Assembly: GCA_946800325.1 (NCBI GenBank)
Contig: OX326957.1
Location: 22,755,007-22,819,006 of the forward strand
DNA from: Luzula sylvatica
Taxonomy: Eukaryota > Streptophyta > Magnoliopsida > Poales > Juncaceae
Reading direction: 5' to 3'
DNA: 64,000 nt
In this document: positions 11,683 through 22,200 of the stretch, one piece after another
Numbering within the stretch: position 1 is the first letter of the stretch
Layout of the letters: each line of letters starts with the position of its first letter
Translations under genes and position numbers: made by a program
Notes under the pieces: model-generated
What the model was told of the DNA's origin: nothing
What the model saw: only the letters and a program-made list of their open reading frames with translations
Database searches by the model: none

Positions 11683-11726
<44 letters not shown>
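11683..11726. repeat. (TA)n microsatellite
   Basis: An uninterrupted TA run of about 44 bp. Similar TA runs border several presumed insertions elsewhere in the window. Confidence 0.95.
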
Positions 11727-11727
<1 letters not shown>

Positions 11728-12551
11728 CCGTGCTAAAGAGAATCCACAAATCGAATCCGCGCTACGCGAAATGGATTATTTGCAAATTAGTCGCTCGCTG
11801 TCGCTGACGATTCGTGATGAACATTTCTCTACCCACATGGCAAGCTTCTCTCCTAGTCTCCACTTAGCCATTCTCTCTCCCCGTCTCTGTTTTTCTTCTC
11901 ACAAAGCTTGCTTCGCCATACCTTCTCCCCCTTTCCATTTTTCTTCCCATCAGAATCTCGCTTCCCCCTTCAATAAAATACGCCTCTTTCTCGGTTAAAT
12001 CTCAAGTCACGACGAGCAAGAGCCAGCGAGAGAGCAAAATTGCCTCTCTTCTCCCTGTCACATCTCAAATCGCATTACTGTAGCGAGAGAAGATCCAGCG
12101 CCGATAACCTAACTTACTTTGCTGATGACTTTCTCTCCGATTTTTCATGGACGACGAGGACGACGAGCTCAACACGATAACTACTCCGGCCGATTGTCCT
12201 CCAGTTAAGATTCAATCTCTTTGAATCTGATGCCGGTAATTTATATTGACCGCTCAAAAGATATTTAAAATTTTTTTTACACATTTTGAGTTTGTTTACT
12301 ATTATTTTCGGATTGAAGCTTTTTGGTTCTCCTGGATTAGTATAAATTGAGATTTCTAGACCACCTGGCCTTTTTACTGTAATTAGTCTCATTGCCCAAA
12401 ATAAAAACAGGAGCTCCATTCACCCACCTGTCTGCTCCTTTTGTAATTAGTCTCATTTCGTACAAGTATTTTGTACTTCAATATGGTTTCTATTTTTTTA
12501 ATTAATTTCGAATTTTCATAATTAATCTGCAATTTAATTTAATTGTGAGTG
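11727..12551. other. Pyrimidine-rich leader-like sequence, no gene recognised
   Basis: From about 11830 to 12060 the plus strand is rich in CTCTCTC and TTCTTC stretches like a plant 5' UTR; after that it becomes AT-rich and intron-like. No protein domain is visible. It lies upstream of the PUR2 fragment, but I cannot connect it to PUR2 exons. Confidence 0.35.
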
Positions 12552-13122
12552 ATAATTGAGGAGTTTCTAGAAGGCGAATAGGCCTCGTTTTTCGTGATGT
12601 TCGATGGAGATGTCGCGTTGCCTCTCGAATCCGGTCAAGATCATAAACGGGTCGGGGATTTCGATACGGGTCCCAATATTGGTCAGTTTAATATACTGAA
12701 TTAATTGAATTGAATATGAGACTCGATTTGAAGTTCAGATTGATGAATGTTAGGGGGGGTGGCAGAGTACTATCCAGCAGCAGTGCTAAATGGAGAACTC
12801 CATTCCGTGGTAATGGAGAGGATAATTCGACCTACGATGAAAGGAATGGCTGCAATGGCAGCAGAGGGGTGCATGTTCGTAGGTGTTCTTCTATACGTCG
12901 GTCTTATGATCGGGAAGATATTTGGTTTGCCTAAATTAATCGAATATAATGTCCGATTCAACGATCATGAATGCCAAGAAAAACATGATTATACGAAACT
13001 CGAGGAGGCGAATACAATTTCGCCATTTTTGAAGATATTTCACGCGGGGCCAGGATTGGACCAGAATGGAAATTTCGTTGCTTTGGGAGGGGTAGGGTTT
13101 TGGGGGTTACTGCGAAAGTAAA
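12552..13122 (+). pseudogene. PUR2: GAR synthetase (PUR2, PurD-like) gene fragment
   Basis: Translation shows conserved blocks of phosphoribosylamine-glycine ligase, the ATP-grasp enzyme of step two of purine synthesis. These are [22 protein letters not shown] with DTGPNIG (to about 12678), then YYPAAVLNGELHSVVMERI, a GMAAMAAEGCMFVGVL block, GLPKLIEYNVRFNDHECQ and FHAGPGLDQNGNFVALGG. A retained GT...AG intron of about 75 bp separates DTGPNIG from the next block, so this is a DNA-level copy rather than a retrocopy. Damage: TAG directly after EFLEGE (near 12588), a frameshift inside the GGRVLGVTAK-like block near 13090, and a gap in which most of the C-terminal domain between DHECQ and FHAG is missing or unrecognisable. 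Both gene ends are absent. The adjacent 13225-13250 repeats part of its 3' edge. Confidence 0.85.
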
Positions 13123-13434
13123 GGATATTTATTTTCTATGAATTCAGTACTAGTGTAATCTTGATTTTGTTTATTTGGTTTGAAAATTTGTTAACTATTA
13201 AGATGACATAAATTTATAACTTGTATGGGTTACTGCAAAAGAAAAGGACATTTATAACTTGTATGTATCGTCTTTTTATCTATCTGTTTTCATGCTAGAA
13301 GTGCACATGGATTAAGATGGCACAAATTTACTAAAATTGCAATAAGGACCTTGAAGTATTGAAGAGCAAATGAAAAAATATTATTTTCTCTGGTATTTTC
13401 TGTTAACTCGGGGGCATATGACAATCGTATATTT

Positions 13435-15215
13435 AAATAAATTCAATCATACATTTAGATAAATTCAATCATACATTTAGATAAATTCAATAATATATTT
13501 TGTTAAATTCTATGATATATTTAGCTGAATTATGTGAAATTAATGATCGTGTTCATTAGATAATTAACTATATTTTGTTAAATTTAATTGCATATTATGC
13601 TAAATTCAATCGTATATTTTGCTAAATTCAACAATATATTTTGCTGAATTATATGAAATTAATGATTGTGTTCATCGGATAATTAACTATATTTTAGTAA
13701 ATTCAATCGTATATTCTGTTAAATTCAATCATATATTCTGTTAAATTCAATAATATATTTTGCTGAATTATAAGAAATTAATGATCGTGTTCGTCGGATA
13801 ATTAACTATATTTTGCTAAATTCAATCGTATATTCTGTTAAATTTAATCGTATATTTTGCTAAATTCAATAATATATTTTGCTGAATTATATGAAATTAA
13901 TGATCATATTCATCAGATAATTAACTATATTTTGCTAAATTCACTCGTATATTTTGCTAAATTCAATCATATATTTTGCTGAATTCAATAATATATTTTG
14001 CTGAATTATATGAAATTATTGATCGTGTTCATCGGATAATTAACTATATTTTAGTAAATTCAATCGTATATTATGTTAAATTCAATCATATATTCTGTTA
14101 AATTTACTCGTATATTTTGCTAAATTCAATAATATATTTTGTGATTCTATGAAATTAATGATCGTGTTCATCGGATAATTAACTATATTTTAGTAAATTC
14201 AATTGTATATTCTGTTAAATTTAATGGTATATTTTGCTAAATTCAATAATATATTTTGCTGAATTATATGAAATTAATGATCGTGTTCATCGGATAATAA
14301 ACTATATTTTAGTAAATTCAATCGTATATTCTGTTAAATTTAATCGTATATTTTGCTAAATTCAATAATATATTTTGCTGATTATATGAAATTAATGATC
14401 GTGTTCATCGGATAATTAACTATATTTTAGTAAATTCAATCGTATATTCTGTTAAATTTAATCGTATATTTTGCTAAATTAAATAATATATTTTGCTGAA
14501 TTATTTGAAATTAATGATCGTGTTCATCGGATAATTGACTATATTTTAGTAAATTCAATTGTATATTCTGTCAAATTCAATCAAATATTTTGTTAAATTT
14601 AATCGTATATTTTGCTAAATTCAATAATATATATTGCTGAATTATTTGAAATTAATGATCGTGTTCATCGGATAATTAACTATATTTTAGTAAATTCAAT
14701 CATATATTCTGTTGAATTTAATCATATATTTTGCTAAATTCAATAATATATTTTGCCGAATTATATAAAATTAATGATCATATTCATCAGATAATTAACT
14801 ATATTTTGCTAATTTCAATCGTATATTTTGCTAAATTCAATCATATATTTTGCTAAATTCAATAATATATTTTACTTAATTATGTGAAATTAATGATCGT
14901 GTTAGTCGGATAATTAACTATATTTTAGTAAATTCAATCGTATATTATGTTATATTTAATCGTATATTTTGCTAAATTCAATAATATATTTTGCTGATTA
15001 TATGAAATTAATGATCGTGTTCATCGGATAATTAACTATATTTTTAGTAAATTCAATCGTATATTCTGTTTAATTTAATCGTATATTTTGCTAAATTCAA
15101 TAATATATTTTGCTGAATTTATTTGAAATTAATGATCGTGTTCATCGGATAATTAACTATATTTTAGTAAATTCAATCGTATATTTTGCTAAATTAAATA
15201 TTAAATAATATATTT
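13435..15215. repeat. Tandem array of ~118-bp AT-rich units
   Basis: About 14 units, each marked by GAAATTAATGATCGTGTTCA followed by TCGGATAATTAACTATATTTT and two or three internal subrepeats of AAATTCAATCGTATATTTTGCT. Unit starts are roughly 117-146 bases apart because the number of subrepeats varies. This is a higher-order minisatellite built from a 22-24-base subrepeat. Units lack the unique spacers of a CRISPR, and no ORF runs through them. Confidence 0.92.
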
Positions 15216-15889
15216 TACAAAAGTGTCATATGAACTACTTTTTGCCAAAATTCACTTGTGCTAAAACTTCTATATAACGTGGAATTACAATTATGACAAG
15301 TTAAATTTGTAAAATACCATCTTAACAGAATCAAAATACAGTCAGTACTGGTAATAGATTCATTCACCATCTCATTTTCAATTTTCTTCTTCTCAAAACA
15401 TTAGTAAAAACCCAACTGATTATTCACACACATTAACCCACTAAGAAAGTAATTTTGCATATTAACCCCTCTATTTCTAAAATTGAATGATCGCAACTAG
15501 CCTTACTATGTTGAATGATCACGAATTATTCATCCTCAAAAATTAAATTCCAAAATTGATTTCAAATCAAACAAACTTTTGAATTTATTAAACAAAACAA
15601 GTTTTTCAAAGTCCAATTAAGAACTCTTACACATATAAACAAACTAAATAATCGCAAAAGCTCTCGAGGTCCCAGCAGGGGCATTTAAGGTAATTTGCCA
15701 CTAGATCCTCTAATGGCTCCTTTAACTAAGTTTCAAACGCCTCGACCAACAAACCTCACGCACCAATAGTCGTCGACGTAAACCCCGATCGAATCGCTAC
15801 TACTGCCTTCCAGCTTGCCGCGCTCATGCTTCTCCAAACTCCAGGCACTTCGAAAGGTCGCACCTCCACGCGTCGCTCCTCCACAGGCG
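15216..15889. other. Flank between tandem array and BTB pseudogene
   Basis: AT-rich, no ORF to about 15700. From 15720 to 15889 the minus strand continues the BTB pseudogene frame but with unrelated, Ser/Val-rich residues. A copy of the VEERR codons (CGTCGCTCCTCCAC, near 15871-15885 and 15931-15945) is duplicated here, marking where the homology breaks. Confidence 0.5.
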
Positions 15890-16900
15890 CGAATCTCACA
15901 TGACGAAGGAGACGAGACGCGATAACCTCGCGTCGCTCCTCCACGCGCGTGTACTGTGACCTTGCCCACTTGAGGACAAAATCGTAAATCGCATCCTCGG
16001 ATGCCACTTGCATATCGTTGCTTGATAAAATCGCTTCTATTCCGGCCAAGGGCAGTCCCATCACCGCCTCTTGAAACCTACAAAAAAAAAATATGCGAAA
16101 TCAATACCAATTTTTAACAAAAAAAATTAAAGAAGAAAATCGTACTTGGTTAAATCTTTGTATTTAGTGGCAAGGAATTCCTTGGCAGCGTCAGTGAGGG
16201 GTTGAACGGCCTGAGCGATGGAGACGGAGGAGGGTAAGTCGAGATAGAGAAGGGCCGATTCGGTGGTCACGGGAGACTGCAAAGCATTTGGCTGCAGTGT
16301 CGCATACATGAAGCCACTTCGAATTTGTCTGCAGCCATTAACACGTCTAAGAGCCGATTCGACGCTGACGTGGCAAGCTTCCCGTTGTACATGAAACTCA
16401 GCAGGTCCATTAAAGCCAACTCCTCTGGAAGAAAGAGAGTTGAGTTAACGAGGAGTGTATTTGATATATTTATGTTTTGTAGGGGTGTATTTCTAATTTG
16501 GAAGTTATCAGAGGCATTTATTCTGAAGGTAGCGTGTCTTTCTTCAGATTCTTTCATGCCGTTAAAGAAAAGCTAAAAAGATTGAAGAAAAGAAAAGAAA
16601 CTAAATGAAAGAATGGAAAAGAAAACGTAGAATTGAAATAGTATAATAATACCTTGTAGAAGAAAGGGCTTTTTGCGGCTAAAATAACGGAGCTAATATA
16701 AATTTCCTTTACTCTCAAGACTTCTGGGATTTCCATTCCCCATGATTGAGAATCGTTACTGTGTGTATCGTCTCCTACAATTATCAAAATTGCATTCGCA
16801 ATTTAGGAAAATATTATGTAGTAAGAAATTAGGGTTTCGTTAGTTATTTGTATTTACCAGCATCTGAAGCTGATCCCTCCACCATGGCAACTACTTCTTC
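15890..16900 (-). pseudogene. POB1: POB1/LRB-type BTB-BACK protein gene fragment
   Basis: Minus-strand exons match plant POB1/LRB proteins, BTB-BACK substrate adaptors of CUL3 ubiquitin ligases. In order they show MVEGSASDAG (about 16885), then SQSWGMEIPEVLRVKEIYI with ILAAKSPFFYK (BTB start, 16770-16657), [16 protein letters not shown] (16557), [16 protein letters not shown] and [20 protein letters not shown] (16427-16290), [20 protein letters not shown] with [18 protein letters not shown] (to 16142), and after a GT...AG intron [20 protein letters not shown] with [19 protein letters not shown] (BACK, to 15895). Introns are retained, so it was copied or inherited as genomic DNA. Damage: a frameshift between CSLP and TTESALL near 16275, a non-canonical donor at the intron near 16510, and loss of the end after RHVRFA. 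The N-terminal region is also missing. Confidence 0.87.
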
Positions 16901-17424
16901 ATCTTGATTATCGTCATAACCATCTTATCTTCTACTTCTTCGCCCTCCTCGCCCAATGTTAGCATGAACTTTCCTGCCTCTGTCAATCAATTCAAATTAT
17001 CATAAAACAGTTCAAAATTTACTCGAGAAGAAATCAGTTCAATTCTGCCGGATTTCTTGCTTAAATGCATAATTGAAGACAATTCGTGCTTTAATACATA
17101 ATTGAAGGCCAAAACAGTACTCGATTGTATCATGAAATAATTCAATGAAACCCTAAAGTATCAATCACCTTTCTCTTTTTTCAACTCCTCCCGCCGCCGC
17201 TTCCTCTGACCTGCCCAGTCAGACAGAGACGAGCACCACCGGAACAAGGTTTAATCTCCGGCGGATCTGCGACGATCTCGAAAAGGATGGAGAGACGAGA
17301 GACGAGCTGAGATCGAAATGTCTCTGGCTCTGACATGGCGAGACGAGATCGGAATAGGAAATGGTGGAGGGAGTGCATGCACCGCCGTAGAGGATGGAGA
17401 GGAGTGGGCATTACTGTCATGTGA
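16901..17424 (-). other. Upstream part of BTB fragment, CT-rich exon-like block
   Basis: On the minus strand an acidic stretch (EEGEEVED, near 16950) and a further open block (MSEPETFRSQLVSRLSILFE at about 17335) precede the BTB exons, separated by GT...AG-like intervals. I cannot match these to POB1 N-terminal sequence. They may be diverged first exons, a 5' UTR, or a different captured fragment. Confidence 0.35.
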
Positions 17425-17591
17425 AGGGGAATATCCTCGACCCCGGGCCCGCGCAGCGGAATGAAGGCCCGGTCCGATTCCCCGATTCCCGAGATCACGC
17501 CGCGACTTCGAGGGTACGATGCAATTAGAAGGACAGATTCATACCGGTGCAAAATTGATTGCACTCGAAGGGTTGATCGCTGCCTTCTATC
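17425..17591 (-). repeat. Copia LTR fragment, 3' part (split by gypsy insertion)
   Basis: Reverse complement of the 3' portion of the copia LTR seen at 46267-47444 and 52254-53268: the GGCCCGG-rich end, the CTTCGAGGGTACGATGCAATT block and the AAGGGTTGATCGC block match. It is interrupted at 17591 by the gypsy element and resumes at 27717; CTATC is present on both sides. The last bases of the LTR terminus are missing at 17425. Confidence 0.9.
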
Positions 17592-19143
17592 TGATGTGAG
17601 GCAAATAGAGCACGTTTTACATGCTTAATTTGGAGGTTTTAGCCTTGTGAAAGTGTATTCTACATAGTTTATTCATCATATTTTAGATAAATTGAATATT
17701 ACTTCACTTAATGTGTTTTATGCCTATTCACAGGAATTAGAAGGATTTGCTTAAGATTTGGAGAGTGTAGTTGTCTCCAGAATGCCAAAGGGAGTCGAAA
17801 TGATATATCATACCGCTATTTTCGGTACACGGACAAGGCTGGAGGCAAATAAAACCCATGTTAGAGAAAGCCCAAAAAGCTACACGAAATCCACTCAAAC
17901 CCAATGCCTTATCCTTCCCACCTATCCTGGTGGAAATGTCCTCAATACCCCCAATCCTCTCCATCAACCCCTGGCCAATCAGAATACACCTTGCATGCTA
18001 TAAATAAGACCCAAGGGCCTTGAGTTGAGACTCTCTCACTGACTCTCCCCCCCTCATTCTGTTCTTTCTTCTTCTTTCTCTCTTCCAAGCACATGCAAGA
18101 CAATCCAAGATACTTCAAGATTCTTCAAGAAAGCCATTGAGGTTTCGTACCGTGACCAGGATTCATTCCTTTCAGGCGATTCCTCCTCCTCCTCGAAGAT
18201 CGTACCGTGACCAGGGCTCATTCTTTTTCGGGCGATTCAGAAGTGACCGTGACTCGATCCGTTTTCTTCGCAGCGAGCTGGATTCGTGACTCGGAGAGAA
18301 GAGTTTTCGACCAGTCATCGACGAGACGTGAGAAATTGATCTTTCGGCACGAGGAGAGAAGACCAAGAGCTGCATCACGAGTTTCCCTCATTCTAGGTGT
18401 ACTCTTTCTTATCTCTTGATGTTCTTGTTGTTTGGTTTAGTCTAAACTTTGTGTATGGAAAATTCTGCGATTTATTGAATCTTTTAATCTCAAAACTTCT
18501 TGCTTGTTTGTGTTACTCTAGTTTTGAATCGTGCTTAATTTTCGTTATAATCGCACCATAATTGAACCGTTCTTGCAACTTCTTGAATTGCTTGAAATTA
18601 GTTTCTGAACCATAATTCAGCCTTATTTGTCAATCTAGTTAAAAATGCACCAAATCTTAATCGTTCTTGAAACTTTTTGAATTGGTTATTTGTGTGTTAC
18701 ATTATAACTCTGAACCTCTCGTGAAGCTCTAGGTTAATTGTCTTGCTTGAAATAAGCTTCAAAATCTCATTTCAGCCTTGTTTGCAAAAACGCAGAAATA
18801 TGCGTTTTCTTGATTTTCTTGACTAGTTTGATGTGCTTTAAATCGTGTATAAATCTGAACCCTTATGAAATTCTCAAAATTTGGTATCAATGGAATTTCT
18901 TGGTCAAAAACTTCTCTTTAACCTCTGAAACACCATAATCAAGTGAGAAATTCCATAGAAACAAAAGTTAGAATGTTTTTGTGAGTAGTTTAAATGAAAA
19001 TTTTTGAATCGTAATTGATGCACCAGCTCTCTGTGGATCGATCCTCATATTTACCACTGTAAAAACATGATATTAAATTCTTTGATATTTGAGGTTTAAA
19101 ACAACGACGATACTTTTCAAGTGTCTAAAAAAACCCCAAATCA
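17592..19143 (+). repeat. Gypsy 5' LTR
   Basis: 1,552 bp, TG...CA. It is about 80 bp shorter than the 3' LTR because of a deletion near 18310 (the 3' LTR has extra sequence at about 26790-26875). Otherwise only scattered substitutions separate the two. U3 carries CCAAT and a TATA box; the R/U5 part is AT-rich. Confidence 0.95.
17999..18006 (+). promoter_or_regulatory. LTR TATA box
   Basis: TATAAATA with a CCAAT motif 25 bases upstream (near 17975). The same pair is conserved at 26492-26499 in the 3' LTR and at 40828-40835 in the related solo LTR, which supports it as the retroelement promoter. Transcription would start roughly 25-35 bases downstream. Confidence 0.8.
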
Positions 19144-19145
19144 AA

Positions 19146-19163
19146 TGGCGCCGCTGCCGGGGA
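19146..19163 (+). other. Primer binding site
   Basis: TGGCGCCGCTGCCGGGGA, two bases after the 5' LTR. This is the tRNA-primer site typical of Athila/Tat-like plant gypsy elements. The same 18-mer occurs in the minus-strand gypsy at 56956-56973. Confidence 0.9.
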
Positions 19164-19284
19164 GCGGTGTTTAAGTCAATGGTTCGATTTAAATTTTCAG
19201 AATTTTAGTTCATAAAAAAATGTACTCACATCTTGGTTTTTCTTTGTGATCATTCTAGGTGTGTGTTTGTGGTGGAAGAAGTCT

Positions 19285-22200
19285 ATGCACAATACACGAT
19301 CTCGCAAGGGCACATTACTACCAATTGACGAGGATATCGAAAACAATTTTTTCAGCACGAAGAAGAGCAAGAATCCTCTTCAAGAAGATCAAGAAGAACC
19401 TGAACCAGAACTGCAAACACAAACTTTTTCTTCTTTCTCTCCTCCTTTACAATTCAATATGGCTGATGAAACAAGAGTTCCAAGGCCAAAAACCTTGAGA
19501 GAACTTGTAGCACCAAGACACGTAGATGATAATTATAACTTCATTAGGCCGAATATACCCAATTTTAAAGCTGATCCGAGCATTTTAGGCTCATTGCCTA
19601 TTTTTCACGGGAAAGCCACTGAAAACCCTCACAAGCATTTAAAAGACTTCAAAATACAGTTAAATATATATTCGAACTATGAAGGTTTTAATGACATTCT
19701 TCTTCTTATATTTCCATATTCATTAGGTGAAGGGCCAAAGGACTGGTTTTACAAGCTAAGGGGGCCTCTTACTTTCAGCGATGTATCAAACCTCTTCAAG
19801 GAGAAGTATTACTCGGCGTCTCGATTAGCAGCGATAAGGCATGAACTCTTGGCAATCACACAAAAGGTGAATGAGGTCTACCACGAGTATTTCGACCGTT
19901 TTATGCGATTGATGGAAGAATGCCCCAGCCACAGTGTCGAGCTGCATTACCTTTACGAACAGTTCATAAACGGGCTATGCTACTCCGATTACCAATTCCT
20001 CAATGCATGTGCGGGAGGAAACATTGCGAATAAAGAAATCGTGGAGATCCAGAAACTGTTAGAGATGATGGCGTCAAATTCGCAAGCAAGACGTAACGTG
20101 GAGTACCGAGTGAACGCATGTACCGACCTCAATGTCGACATGTTAAATAACAAACTCGAAATAATAATGAAAGCGCTGGGCAAGGAAGAAACGAAGAAAT
20201 GTGGGGTTTGTAGCGCAACCACCCACCACACGGACGAATGCCCTAGTGTGGTTGAAGAAGCAAATGCCGTTTACAGAAAATTTGAAGCCTCGAACTCGTA
20301 CAATCCTAATCTTCGAAACCACCCGAATTTCTCTTGGTCGAATCCCAACAATGCTCAACCAGATCCGTATCGCCAACCAGTTACAAAACCAGCCACTTAC
20401 CAACACCCGAATGCCTCTCAAGCAAAACCGGCTCAAACTCAGGAGCAAGATCTTAAAACGATGATGGAGGGCATGATGAGCTTCATGACTTCGATGAAGC
20501 AAGAAATCGGTGGGGTAAAGCAAGAAATTGGTGGGGTTAATAAAAATGTGGATTCTGTGAGGCAAGAATTAAAAAGCGAGATTGCGAACACGAATCGCCA
20601 CGTTGGGAGCTTAGAAACTCAAATCGCTCAAATCGCCACTTGCGTGAACGTAATCGAATCTCAAGGTACATCTCGACTCCAATCTCAATCTTTAGCACCT
20701 CCCGAGCAAAGGCATGTCAATGCAATATCGCTCCGAAGCGGTACTGAAATTGGTGAAAGCTCAAGACAAGCAAAAGAGGTGGAAGAAGAAAAAGAAATCG
20801 AGCTACATGTGCCTAAGGAGAAACAATCTCAAGTCCAGATTTTACCAACTCAAGCAAAGGCACCTGAATCGACTCAAGTCCAGCCACCTTTTCCTAGTCG
20901 CCTCCCAAAGTCTACCGAATCGAATGACGACGTGCTGGCCATTTTAAAGAAAGTAGAGGTTAACATTCCTCTAGTCGAAGCTATCAAGGAAGTGCCTCGC
21001 TTGGCAAAATACCTCAAGGCACTATTGAGCACGAATAAAAGAAAGGGTAAAAAGGACGAAATGATAAGTGTGGGGGAGAATGTTTCAGCAATTTTGAGAC
21101 TTCCCCAAAAACACAAAGATCCAGGGATGTTTGCAATTCCATGCAAAATCGGGCAACACGAATTGCCCAAATGCATGCTCGATTTGGGTGCATCCATAAA
21201 CATAATGCCTTTATCGGTATTTAAGACTCTAGATCTCGGCCCTCTCGAAGATACACACGCGGTGATTAGTTTGGCTGATCGATCTACGACAAAACCTGTG
21301 GGATTAATCGAGGATGTGATTTTTATGGTAAACGGACTCTATTTCCCTGCCGACTTTTATGTAATCGACATGAATGATGGAGATAACGAGTCGACCCCGA
21401 TTCTCCTTGGCCGCCCATTCTTGAAGACAGCCCGAACGAAGATTGACGTTCATGCAGGAGAGCTTACGATGGAGTTCGACGACGAGGTAATAAAATTCAA
21501 TATTTTTGATAAACTAAAAGAATCCATTGCAGGTACACATAATTTGAGCGATATGGACATAATCGATGAATGTGTGCATGAAGTCGCGAATCAAACTTTC
21601 GAGGAATTCAAGGCTTACAAGAGTCCTACTTTTCAAGATTTTGAAGAATTCAACAATCCTCTATTAGAAACTGAGCCAGAAACACAAGCAGTTTCGAATG
21701 CAGCTGAAGTGATGTTTTCAAGGGAAATCGAAATTCCGTTGGAAAGAAGCCCGCCTTCAACTGAGAAAGTTCCAAAGGTAGAATTAAAACAATTACCATC
21801 TGAGCTAAAGTATGTTTTCTTAGATGAAGCAAAGACGCTTCCAGTCATCATCGCCTCAAATCTAACGACGGAGCAAGAAGAGAAGCTCATCACCATGCTG
21901 AAAAAGAATAAGAAGGCTTTTGGGTGGACACTTGCCGACATTCCGGGAATTAGTCCATCATTGTGCACACACCGAATACAACTCGAAAACGAAGCCAAAC
22001 CATCTCGCGAACCACAGAGGCGGCTCAATCCGCCCATGATGGAGGTTGTAAAAAAGGAGCTGATAAAACTGTTGGATGCGGGTATAATTTACCCCATCGC
22101 TGATTCCAAATGGGTCTCACCTATTCACGTGGTACCAAAGAAAACGGGGATCACTATTGTCGAGAATGAAGAAGGCGATCAAGTGCCAACTCGAGTGCAA

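Noticed and set aside
13435..15215. Possible CRISPR array
   Set aside because: The DNA is eukaryotic, units are ~118 bp with variable subrepeats, and there are no unique spacers or cas genes.
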